A stretch of DNA of 64,000 nucleotides from Microbacterium timonense (GTDB lineage: Bacteria > Actinomycetota > Actinomycetes > Actinomycetales > Microbacteriaceae): contig NZ_OLMV01000007.1 of assembly GCF_900292075.1 (NCBI RefSeq), positions 124,001 to 188,000 of the forward strand, given 5' to 3'. The notes beneath the pieces are model-generated. The model was not told the origin of the DNA, made no database searches, and saw nothing but the letters and a program-made list of their open reading frames with translations. A program made the position numbers and the translations under genes. This document shows positions 8,414 through 16,306 of the stretch, piece after piece (positions within the stretch are counted from its first letter, which is position 1; every line of letters begins with the position of its first letter).

Positions 8414-9649
8414 TCAGGCGAACGCGCTCATACCGGTGATGTCGCGGCCGATGAGCAGCGCCTGCACGCTCTCCGTGCCCTCGTACGTGTGGATCGCCTC
8501 GATGTCGGCCATGTGCTGCATCACCCCGTTCTCGAGAAGGATGCCGTTGCCGCCGAGCATGTCGCGGGCGACTGCCGCGATGCGGCGCGCGGCGCGGGTG
8601 TTGTGGTATTTCGCCAGCGACGCCTGGGTCGGGCGCAGCTGCCCGCGCTCCTCGAGATCGGCCATCCAGCGGCAGTACAGCTGCATCGCGGTGAGCTCCT
8701 CGAGCATCTGCGCGAGCCGCTCCTGCACCATCTGGAATTTCGCCAGCGGCTTGCCGAACTGCACGCGCTGCTGCGAATAGGCCAGTGCCGACTCGTAGCA
8801 GGCGGTCGCGTGACCGAGCGCCGACCACGCGACACCCGAGCGGGTCGAGTAGAGCACCGTCGAGGCATCCTTGAAGCTCTGGGCGCCCGGCAGCACGGCG
8901 TCGGCCGCCACGCGCACGCCGTCCAGCACGATATGCGCCTGGTGGATGCCGCGCAGCGACGCCTTGCCCGTGATCACGGTGCCGGTGTAGCCCGGGGTGT
9001 CCTGCTCGACGAGGAAGCAGCGCACGGCACCGTGGAATTCGTCCTCGGCCTCGACGCGTGCCCACACGAACGTGATGCCCCCGGAGGCCCCGTTGCCGAT
9101 CCACTTCTTCGCGCCGTCCAGCACCCACTCTCCCGTGGTGGCGTCGCGCCGGGCGACCGTCTCGAGCGAGACCGAGTCGGAACCGTGGTCGGGTTCGGTG
9201 AGGGCGAAGGATGCCGGGACCTCGCCCCGCGCGATCGGTACGAGCCAGCGCGCCTGCTGTTCGTCGCTGCCGAACAGGGCGAGTGTGCGCAGGGCCAGTC
9301 CGCCCTGCACGGCCAGCACGGTGCCGAGCGACCCGTCACCTCGGGAGATCTCCATGTTGACCAGGCCCGCCGCCAGTGGTGAGAAACGGGTGAGGTCGGG
9401 GTGCACGATGCCGTCATTGAAGAGGTCCAGCTCGCCGGCCCGCATCGCGAGATCGAGCGGGTAGGCGGCGGTGTCCCACGCATCCAGCATCCGGGTGCCC
9501 ACCTCGTCGATGTAGGCCTTCGCGCGGTCCCACACCTCCCGATCCGCTGCGGGGATGTCGGCGAACACCGCGTAGTAGTCGGTGTCGCGGCGGGCGGTCA
9601 CGTCATAGCCGGCGACCCTCTGACCGGGGCGGGGCTGGAAGTCGGTCAC
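8414..9649 (-). CDS. acyl-CoA dehydrogenase, glutaryl-CoA dehydrogenase-like
   Basis: 411 residues, the usual length. FAD-dependent alpha,beta-dehydrogenation of an acyl-CoA is the family reaction. Seen: ASFALTEPDHGSDSVSLE (FAD/substrate motif, about 145-162), KKWIGNGASGGITFVWAR, FGKPLAKFQMVQERLAQM and the C-terminal catalytic Glu region HTYEGTESVQALLIGRDITG, whose YEGT-to-GR-ITG shape resembles glutaryl-CoA dehydrogenases. The first possible start, TTG at 9655, sits only two bases from the AGGAG site. The GTG at 9649 has eight bases of spacing and is preferred. A TACTAT -10 box at 9698-9703 lies within an inverted repeat. The exact acyl chain is not determinable. Confidence 0.87.
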   Translation of the reverse strand: MTDFQPRPGQRVAGYDVTARRDTDYYAVFADIPAADREVWDRAKAYIDEVGTRMLDAWDTAAYPLDLAMRAGELDLFNDGIVHPDLTRFSPLAAGLVNMEISRGDGSLGTVLAVQGGLALRTLALFGSDEQQARWLVPIARGEVPASFALTEPDHGSDSVSLETVARRDATTGEWVLDGAKKWIGNGASGGITFVWARVEAEDEFHGAVRCFLVEQDTPGYTGTVITGKASLRGIHQAHIVLDGVRVAADAVLPGAQSFKDASTVLYSTRSGVAWSALGHATACYESALAYSQQRVQFGKPLAKFQMVQERLAQMLEELTAMQLYCRWMADLEERGQLRPTQASLAKYHNTRAARRIAAVARDMLGGNGILLENGVMQHMADIEAIHTYEGTESVQALLIGRDITGMSAFA

Positions 9650-9691
9650 GATCAAGACTCCTGGGCTTGGGAACGGTGGGACTGAATCCCA

Positions 9692-9707
9692 TCAGTCATA
9701 GTACTGA
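9692..9707 (-). promoter_or_regulatory. promoter -10 with overlapping inverted repeat for the acyl-CoA dehydrogenase gene
   Basis: On the minus strand TCAGT-ACTATG-ACTGA forms perfect 5-base arms around six bases. TACTAT (9698-9703) inside it looks like a -10 box. A repressor bound here would block the promoter. No convincing -35 is seen. Confidence 0.4.
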
Positions 9708-9839
9708 GTCTCAGGGTGAGTGCGCCCGTCGCCGCTTCCCGGATGCGATGGGCCGTCGAGATCCGTTGTCTGTATCACCCTCGCCGTCTCCCTGACAAGC
9801 CCCATCTTTCCGCGGCGTCTTGCGGGTGAAGGTGTCGGC

Positions 9840-10598
9840 ATGACCCGCGAACGAGAAGGCGTGACCGCCGTGGCGGACGGCGTGCTGCGCATCCATCGCG
9901 CCGGCGTCAACTGCTATCTCATCGCGGCCGCCGACGGCCTCACCCTCGTCGACGCGGGGCTTCCCGGTATGTGGCGGACGCTGCGTCACGCCCTCGACGG
10001 CCTCGGCGCCACCCCGGACGACATTCGCGCGGTCGTCCTCACCCACGGACATTTCGACCACGTCGGCCTGTGCGACCGGCTGAAGGCCGAACACCACGTG
10101 GCCTCGCACATCCATCCCGCCGACAGCGAGCTCGCACGGCACCCGTACCGGTACGACCACCAGGCTCCCCGGTGGCGCTACCCGTTCCGCTTCCCGGCAG
10201 CGAACCCGCTGCTGCTGGCCATGGTCGCCGCGGGGGCGCTGTGGGTGGAAGGCACCAAGACTCGCGACGGCGTGACGCCCGGTATCGCGATGGACGTTCC
10301 CGGCCGCCCGGTGCCGGTGTGGTCACCGGGGCACACCAACGGGCACTGCGGGTTCCTGCTCGCCGACAAGGGGGTCCTCTTCACCGGCGACGCGCTCGTG
10401 ACCCTGGATCCCTACACCGGCAGAACGGGGCCCCGCATGGTCGCCCGGGCCGCGACCGCGGATGCGGAGACGAACCTGCTGAGCCTGGACCGGCTCGCCG
10501 ACACGGGAGCCCGCCTCGTGCTTCCCGGCCACGGGGCTCCCGATGAGGGCGGCATCCGTCGGGCCGTGGATCAGGCGCGCCGCGCGGGGATCGCGTGA
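9840..10598 (+). CDS. MBL-fold metallo-hydrolase
   Basis: 252 residues of the metallo-beta-lactamase fold. The zinc ligands are visible as THGHFDHVG (HxHxDH, about residues 71-79), the third His in SPGHTNGHCGFL, the bridging Asp in LFTGDALVT and the last His in VLPGHG. These enzymes hydrolyse a wide range of thioesters, lactones and other substrates; nothing here points to one. There is no signal peptide, so it is cytoplasmic. The ATG at 9840 is preceded by a weak GAAGG site. It is divergent from the acyl-CoA dehydrogenase gene, so a thioesterase-like role alongside it is possible but unproven. Confidence 0.85.
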   Translation: MTREREGVTAVADGVLRIHRAGVNCYLIAAADGLTLVDAGLPGMWRTLRHALDGLGATPDDIRAVVLTHGHFDHVGLCDRLKAEHHVASHIHPADSELARHPYRYDHQAPRWRYPFRFPAANPLLLAMVAAGALWVEGTKTRDGVTPGIAMDVPGRPVPVWSPGHTNGHCGFLLADKGVLFTGDALVTLDPYTGRTGPRMVARAATADAETNLLSLDRLADTGARLVLPGHGAPDEGGIRRAVDQARRAGIA

Positions 10599-10642
10599 GA
10601 ACCCATGCATCCCGAATCGATCGCACACGAGAGGAGTCGCAC

Positions 10643-10798
10643 ATGACCTCCACCGGCAAGCCGTTCGCGTGGCTCAGCCACGCGTTCGGGGGTCGCTCCT
10701 GGACCGAGCAGTATCGCGTCATGATCGGCCAGCCGCGGCGCCGTCGTGCCACCTGGCGTGCCACTCTTGCCGAACACCGCCGAAGCTTGCCGCACTGA
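10643..10798 (+). CDS. small basic protein, function unknown
   Basis: 51 residues (MTSTGKPFAWLSHAFGGRSW at the start, Arg-rich QPRRRRATWRATLAEHRR near the end). I do not recognise it. A strong GAGGAG site seven bases upstream of the ATG and the 44-base gap after the MBL gene suggest it is translated, possibly from the same transcript. It stops five bases before the convergent YjbR-type gene. Confidence 0.5.
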   Translation: MTSTGKPFAWLSHAFGGRSWTEQYRVMIGQPRRRRATWRATLAEHRRSLPH

Positions 10799-10803
10799 CG
10801 CGG

Positions 10804-11193
10804 TCATCTCTCGGCCTGCTCGAGCTCGCGCCGGAGATACTTCGGAGCCTGCACGCGCCATGCCTCGGTGACGAGCTCGGCGAGGTGGTCCTCGGGGATC
10901 GCCGCCATGCGGAAGGCGACTTTCGGCTCGCCCCACGGTGTGGTCGTGCGGAGGAAGATCTCGGGCTGCATCTCGACCAGCGCGAGGGCGTCGAGGGGGT
11001 CGGCGACCTTCACGCCGACGACCAGCTCGCTCGCGATGACCTCCCGCATGTCGTCGGGAATGCTGGGCCACGGATGGCACTCCCACGCGTAGAGCTTGCC
11101 CCGCACGAACCACGCGGCTCCGCCGGTCGTGGCGCGCTCCTCGCTCCCCGGCAGCTCCGCGGCGGTGCGTCGGACGTCGTCGAGGGTGGCCAC
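10804..11193 (-). CDS. MmcQ/YjbR family protein
   Basis: 129 residues. MATLDDVRRTAAELPGSEER, then WFVRGKLYAWE, PEIFLRTTTPWGEPKVAFRM and LVTEAWRVQAPKYLRRELEQ match the MmcQ/YjbR (CyaY-like fold) family, usually annotated as DNA-binding although the function is not established. The start is a GTG, six bases downstream of a TACGCT box on the minus strand (leaderless). It converges on the small gene before it. Confidence 0.82.
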   Translation of the reverse strand: MATLDDVRRTAAELPGSEERATTGGAAWFVRGKLYAWECHPWPSIPDDMREVIASELVVGVKVADPLDALALVEMQPEIFLRTTTPWGEPKVAFRMAAIPEDHLAELVTEAWRVQAPKYLRRELEQAER

Positions 11194-11199
11194 GAGACG

Positions 11200-11205
11200 A
11201 GCGTA
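11200..11205 (-). promoter_or_regulatory. -10 box TACGCT of a probable leaderless promoter
   Basis: Read on the minus strand, TACGCT is followed by six bases (CGTCTC) and then the GTG start codon at 11193. There is no ribosome binding site. Confidence 0.55.
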
Positions 11206-11267
11206 TGAACGGCCTCCGACATCAACGGGCGATGTGAACGGGCGAACGAGGCCGCCGCGGGAGCGGG

Positions 11268-11957
11268 TCAGCCGTCGAGGTGTTCGCGCAGCCTGCGGGC
11301 GAGTTCGGCCGTCGGGGTTCCCCGGCGGAACACCGCCACGACCACATCGTCGGCATCCGGCTCGCGTGCGGTGTCGGGCAGCACCCCGAACCGGCGGCGC
11401 GCGTCGTCCAGCGCCGCGCGCAGCACCGAGGCCGGCACCTTCTTGGGTCCGCGGATCAGGCGGCGCAGCACGTGATTGTGGACCGCCGTCACCAGGGCGG
11501 AGAAGCCGACCGCGTCGAGCGGGTCCAGGCCCGGCAGGGACGCTCGGAGGTACTCGTCGAACAGCCGCTCGTACCGGAACACCGTCACGATCTCACGGTC
11601 GCGCAGCGCCGGCACTCCACGCACGACCTCATAGCGGCGGCGGGCGAGCTCGGGATCGGCGGCGAAGTGCGCATAGACGAGGAGGGATGCTTCGCACACC
11701 GCCGCCCACGGATCCTCGTGCGGCTGGGCCAGAAAATCCCGCAGGCGGCCCAGCAGAACCTCATGGTCGGTGAAGACCACGTCCTCCTTGCCGCCGAACT
11801 GCCGGAAGAAGGTCGACCGCGACACCCCGGCCGCCTGGGCGATCTGCTCCACCGAGGTCTGGTCGAACCCCTGCTCGGCGAAGAGCTCCAGCGCAGCGGC
11901 GACTACGGTCGCACGGGAGGCGGCCTGGGTGGTGGAGGCGGCGGCGGTGTCGGACAT
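11268..11957 (-). CDS. TetR family transcriptional regulator
   Basis: 229 residues. The N-terminal TetR helix-turn-helix is clear: RATVVAAALELFAEQGFDQT, then SVEQIAQAAGVSRSTFFRQF (about residues 37-56) and GGKEDVVFTDHE. The C-terminal ligand domain is divergent, as usual. TetR proteins are mostly repressors released by a small ligand. The gene is divergent from the FAD-Rieske oxidoreductase (118 bases between starts), which is the likely target together with itself. A TAGGCT -10 box at 11968-11973 leaves only ten bases to the ATG, so the leader is very short. Confidence 0.9.
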   Translation of the reverse strand: MSDTAAASTTQAASRATVVAAALELFAEQGFDQTSVEQIAQAAGVSRSTFFRQFGGKEDVVFTDHEVLLGRLRDFLAQPHEDPWAAVCEASLLVYAHFAADPELARRRYEVVRGVPALRDREIVTVFRYERLFDEYLRASLPGLDPLDAVGFSALVTAVHNHVLRRLIRGPKKVPASVLRAALDDARRRFGVLPDTAREPDADDVVVAVFRRGTPTAELARRLREHLDG

Positions 11958-11967
11958 CTCGGGGGAG

Positions 11968-11973
11968 AGCCTA
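11968..11973 (-). promoter_or_regulatory. -10 box TAGGCT of the TetR regulator gene
   Basis: TAGGCT on the minus strand ends ten bases before the ATG at 11957, giving a near-leaderless transcript of about three untranslated bases. I saw no clear palindrome in the divergent gap. Confidence 0.5.
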
Positions 11974-12074
11974 ATGCGCGCGCGGCCGGCGGTTGCGGCA
12001 TCCCCGCCGTCGTACCGCTCCTGCGCGCTGTCAAGGCCATCGACGCGGCGGCGTTCGAGCGGTTCACTGGGCAG

Positions 12075-13655
12075 ATGAGGCCCATCTGGAAGCAAGACGC
12101 GGAGGCGGTCGCCGGAACACCCTTCGAACCCGGCCGTCGCCGCGACGTCATCGTCGTGGGCGCAGGGCTCACCGGGCTGTCGACGGCGCTGATGCTGGTG
12201 CGCGAGGGCAAGGACGTCGCCGTCATCGAGGCCGGTGACGTCGGCGAACTCGCCTCCGGTGCCAACACCGGGAAGCTCACGCTGCTGCAGGGATCCGTGC
12301 TGTCGACCCTGCGCCGGCATCACCCCGCGCGCCTCGTGCGCGCCTACGTCGACGCGAATCAGGACGGCATGCGCTGGCTCATGACGACGGCCGACGCCCT
12401 GGGCGTGCCGTACACCCACCGCACCGCCTACTCCTACGCACAGAGCGCCGAGGGCGTCGAGTGCATCGAAGCGGAGTCGGAGGCGGCGGCCCAGGCGGGT
12501 CTTCCGGTGCGGCGCGTCGAGCCCGATCAGCTCGCGCAGTCACCGTTCCCGATCGTGGACGCCGTCGCCCTCGACAACCAGGTGGCCATCGACCCGATGC
12601 GGATGGTGGTCGCCCTCGCGAAGGCGTTCCTCCGGGAAGGTGGCGTGCTGCACACCGGTGTGCGGGTCACCCGGGTGCATGCGGTTCCGCGCGCCGGAGT
12701 GGAGACCACGGCCGGGTACGCCGAAGCGGACCAGGTGGTGCTGGCGACCGCCACGCCCATCACCGATCGCGGTCTCTATTTCGCGAAGATCCGCGGGCTG
12801 CGCTCGTCGTGCGTCGCCTTCACGACGGACGCGCCGTTGCCCGAAGGGCTCTACCTCGCGGTGGATGGCGAGACGAAGTCCGTGCGATCGATCACCCCGG
12901 GCGACGGTCCCGTCGAGGCCGCCCAGCTGATCGTCGGAGGCAACGGGTTCCCGACGGGGCGTGCGGTGTCGCCGCGTGCGGCGGTGGACGGGCTGGTGGA
13001 GTGGACCCAGCAGCACTTCCCCGGCGCGCAGCCCGTGACGGCGTGGTCGGCCCAGGACTACGAGTCGCACGACCTCATCCCGTTCGTCGGCGCCATGCCG
13101 CGCGGGCTCGGGCACCTCCGCTTCGCGACCGGCTACGCGAAGTGGGGTCTGTCCAACGCGCCGGCCGCGGCGCTGCGGCTCACCGCCGAGGTGTGCCGCA
13201 TACCGCGACGTCAACGTCCCGATTGGATGAACGTCATCGCCACGCGCTTCACCGTGCCCGCCGACCTCGCGCGCGGCGGCGTCGAGAATCTGCGTGTGGG
13301 ATGGCAGGCCGCATCGGGATGGATGGGCGCACAGGCGGTGCCCACTCCGGTCCGCCGCCCGGCCGAGGGTCAGGCGGTGGTCGCCAACCGCGCCGGGCAC
13401 CCCGTCGGGATCTCCACGGTGGACGGCACCACCCGCGCCGTCAGCGCCGTCTGCCCGCACCTGCACGGGGTGCTGCGGTGGAACGACGCGGAGCTCACGT
13501 GGGACTGCCCGCTGCACGCGTCTCGTTTCACCGCCGAGGGTCGCCGCATCGAGGGACCCGCCCTGTGCGATCTCACACGGCTGCCACGGGTGCCGGGTGA
13601 GGAGACCGAAGAGCCGGAGGATGCCGCGGCTGCCCCGGCCACGGCCGTCCGGTGA
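12075..13655 (+). CDS. FAD-dependent oxidoreductase fused to a Rieske [2Fe-2S] domain
   Basis: 526 residues. The N-terminal DAO-type FAD domain has the dinucleotide motif VIVVGAGLTGLSTALMLVRE (about 25-44) and a later GYAKWGLSNAPAAALRL. A C-terminal Rieske domain carries Cys460-x-His462 and Cys478-x2-His481, separated by 15 residues (CPHLHG ... CPLH), the canonical cluster ligands. In this family electrons probably pass between the cluster and FAD; the substrate is unknown. The ATG at 12075 has no good ribosome binding site, so the start is uncertain. It is divergent from a TetR regulator that likely controls it. Confidence 0.88.
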   Translation: MRPIWKQDAEAVAGTPFEPGRRRDVIVVGAGLTGLSTALMLVREGKDVAVIEAGDVGELASGANTGKLTLLQGSVLSTLRRHHPARLVRAYVDANQDGMRWLMTTADALGVPYTHRTAYSYAQSAEGVECIEAESEAAAQAGLPVRRVEPDQLAQSPFPIVDAVALDNQVAIDPMRMVVALAKAFLREGGVLHTGVRVTRVHAVPRAGVETTAGYAEADQVVLATATPITDRGLYFAKIRGLRSSCVAFTTDAPLPEGLYLAVDGETKSVRSITPGDGPVEAAQLIVGGNGFPTGRAVSPRAAVDGLVEWTQQHFPGAQPVTAWSAQDYESHDLIPFVGAMPRGLGHLRFATGYAKWGLSNAPAAALRLTAEVCRIPRRQRPDWMNVIATRFTVPADLARGGVENLRVGWQAASGWMGAQAVPTPVRRPAEGQAVVANRAGHPVGISTVDGTTRAVSAVCPHLHGVLRWNDAELTWDCPLHASRFTAEGRRIEGPALCDLTRLPRVPGEETEEPEDAAAAPATAVR

Positions 13656-13741
13656 CCGGCGCGCTCGGCCCGGCGGGTCGCGCAGGCGGTGAGGAGGGCG
13701 TCGGCGCGTCGCTGCGGTCAGGGACGTTCAGCAAGCGGTAG

Positions 13742-13747
13742 TAGGCT
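13742..13747 (+). promoter_or_regulatory. -10 box TAGGCT, candidate sucCD promoter
   Basis: TAGGCT matches the -10 box used elsewhere in this window. It lies 79 bases before the sucC start and directly upstream of a perfect palindrome. No -35 consensus was found at 17-18 bases. Confidence 0.45.
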
Positions 13748-13763
13748 GGGGGACTGGTCGATA

Positions 13764-13777
13764 TCTCGACGTCGAGA
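13764..13777 (+). promoter_or_regulatory. palindromic operator TCTCGACGTCGAGA in the sucC leader
   Basis: This is a perfect 14-base palindrome placed 16 bases after the candidate -10 box, where a bound repressor would block transcription. MarR/UrtR-family regulators of the Streptomyces TamR type bind similar palindromes before citric-acid-cycle genes (family knowledge recalled, not checked). A TamR-like protein sensing a cycle intermediate is a reasonable guess. Confidence 0.55.
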
Positions 13778-13826
13778 CGCTTTCCGCGTCGTTCCCACCT
13801 CATTCGCTACAGCGAAGGACTGCACT

Positions 13827-14993
13827 GTGGATCTGTACGAGTACCAGGCACGAGACCTTTTCGAGAAGTACGAGGTGCCGGTGCTCCCGGGCATCATCGC
13901 CGACACCCCCGAGGAGGCGAAGGCCGCCGCGGAGAAGCTGGGTGGCGGCGTCGTCGTCGTGAAGGCTCAGGTCAAGACCGGGGGCCGCGGCAAGGCGGGC
14001 GGCGTCAAGGTCGCCAAGACTCCGGATGAGGCCTACGAGGCCGCGAAGGCCATCCTGGGCCTGGACATCAAGGGCCACGTCGTCAAGCGTGTGATGGTCG
14101 CCGCGGGCGCCCGCATCGCCAAGGAGTACTACTTCTCCGTGCTGCTGGACCGCGCCAACCGCTCGTACCTGTCGCTGGCGAGCGTCGAGGGCGGCATGGA
14201 GATCGAACAGCTCGCCGTCGAGAAGCCCGAGGCTCTCGCGCGCGTCGAGGTCAACCCCGGCACCGGCATCGATCACGCCAAGGCCCTCGAGATCGCCGAG
14301 GCCGCCGGCTTCGACGCCGAGCTGGCCCCGAAGGTCGCAGACGTCTTCGTCAAGCTCTTCAACGTGTACAAGGGCGAGGACGCCACGCTCGTCGAGGTGA
14401 ACCCGCTCATCCTGTCCGAGGACGGCGACATCATCGCCCTGGACGGCAAGGTGACCCTCGACGACAACGCCGAGTTCCGCCACCCCGGCCACGCGCTCCT
14501 CGAGGACAAGGCGGCCGCCGACCCGCTGGAGGCCAAGGCCAAGGAGAACGACCTCAACTACGTGAAGCTGGACGGCGAGGTCGGCATCATCGGCAACGGC
14601 GCGGGCCTGGTCATGTCGACCCTGGACGTGGTCGCCTACGCCGGCGAGAACCACGGCGGCGTCAAGCCCGCGAACTTCCTCGACATCGGCGGGGGCGCCT
14701 CGGCCGAGGTCATGGCCGCGGGCCTGGACGTGATCCTGGGCGACCCGCAGGTCAAGTCCGTGTTCGTCAACGTCTTCGGCGGCATCACCGCGTGCGACGC
14801 GGTCGCCAAGGGCATCGTCGGAGCGCTCGCGGAACTCGGAGCCACGGCATCCAAGCCGCTGGTCGTCCGCCTCGACGGGAACCGCGTCGAGGAGGGCCGC
14901 AAGATCCTCCAGGACGCCAACCACCCGCTCGTGACCCTGGCCGCCACCATGGACGAGGGCGCCGACAAGGCAGCCGAACTCGCCAACGCCTGA
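13827..14993 (+). CDS. sucC: succinyl-CoA synthetase (ADP-forming) beta subunit
   Basis: 388 residues, full family length. It forms the ATP-grasp beta subunit that, with SucD, interconverts succinyl-CoA and succinate while making ATP or GTP in the citric acid cycle. [20 protein letters not shown] is the standard N-terminus. [19 protein letters not shown] is the ATP-grasp glycine-rich segment, [20 protein letters not shown] carries the metal ligands, and [17 protein letters not shown] sequence near the C-terminus ([18 protein letters not shown]) is the power-helix region. The start is a GTG with a GAAGGA site about seven bases ahead. It is followed after 18 bases by sucD. A palindromic operator lies in the leader. 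Confidence 0.97.
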   Translation: MDLYEYQARDLFEKYEVPVLPGIIADTPEEAKAAAEKLGGGVVVVKAQVKTGGRGKAGGVKVAKTPDEAYEAAKAILGLDIKGHVVKRVMVAAGARIAKEYYFSVLLDRANRSYLSLASVEGGMEIEQLAVEKPEALARVEVNPGTGIDHAKALEIAEAAGFDAELAPKVADVFVKLFNVYKGEDATLVEVNPLILSEDGDIIALDGKVTLDDNAEFRHPGHALLEDKAAADPLEAKAKENDLNYVKLDGEVGIIGNGAGLVMSTLDVVAYAGENHGGVKPANFLDIGGGASAEVMAAGLDVILGDPQVKSVFVNVFGGITACDAVAKGIVGALAELGATASKPLVVRLDGNRVEEGRKILQDANHPLVTLAATMDEGADKAAELANA

Positions 14994-15002
14994 CCCGGAT
15001 AG

Positions 15003-15914
<912 letters not shown>

Positions 15915-15948
15915 CCCGGAGGCGGATTCACGCCGTCTAGAGCCTCGG

Positions 15949-15974
15949 ATGAGCCCCGCTTCGGCGGGGCTCAT
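15949..15974 (+). terminator. rho-independent terminator of sucCD
   Basis: ATGAGCCCCGC (15949-15959) pairs perfectly with GCGGGGCTCAT (15964-15974) around a TTCG tetraloop, a very stable hairpin, followed by TCTGTG with only a short T-run. Confidence 0.85.
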
Positions 15975-16021
15975 TCTGTGCGTCGGAGGCATGTATTCCG
16001 AAACGGGAATCCGACTCTCCC

Positions 16022-16051
16022 TTGTGGATGGTCTCATTCAGGGTCTACATT
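16022..16051 (+). promoter_or_regulatory. candidate promoter of the giant surface-protein gene
   Basis: TTGTGG (16022-16027) and TACATT (16046-16051) are spaced by 18 bases. Transcription would start near 16058, leaving a leader of about 70 bases. An imperfect inverted repeat, ATTCCGAAACGGGAAT, lies just upstream at about 15994-16009 and may be an operator. Because this promoter covers the first in-frame start codons, translation must begin downstream, at 16112 or 16130. Confidence 0.5.
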
Positions 16052-16129
16052 CCAACCGGAGCGTATGGAAGCTCGTCTTCCGTGCGGGGGGTGGGGATTT
16101 CTGTAGGACGAATGGGCAGAAGGGGCCCC

Positions 16130-16306
16130 ATGAGTCGGAGATCCCCCGTTTTCGGGGTTTCGCGTGTGCAGCGGCGTGTCGATGACACGGCGCTGCGCAG
16201 AGTGCACGGCCGGCGGCGGACCGCGGTCGTGGCGCTTGTCGCGTCTTCGCTCGTGCTGGGCCAGTTCGTCTGGGACGGCGCCGTCGGCGTGCCGGGCGCT
16301 CACGCA
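16130..16306 (+). other. signal peptide of the giant protein
   Basis: The 59-residue N-terminus has a long Arg/His-rich n-region (ALRRVHGRRR), a hydrophobic core TAVVALVASSLVLGQFVW and an AHA cleavage site before GQDSG. This fits Sec export. The twin Arg residues lack the full TAT consensus. Confidence 0.75.

Noticed and set aside
16022..16111. TTG 16022 or ATG 16028 as start of the giant gene
   Set aside because: They fall on or before the likely -35/-10 promoter elements (16022-16051) and add residues that do not look like a signal peptide.
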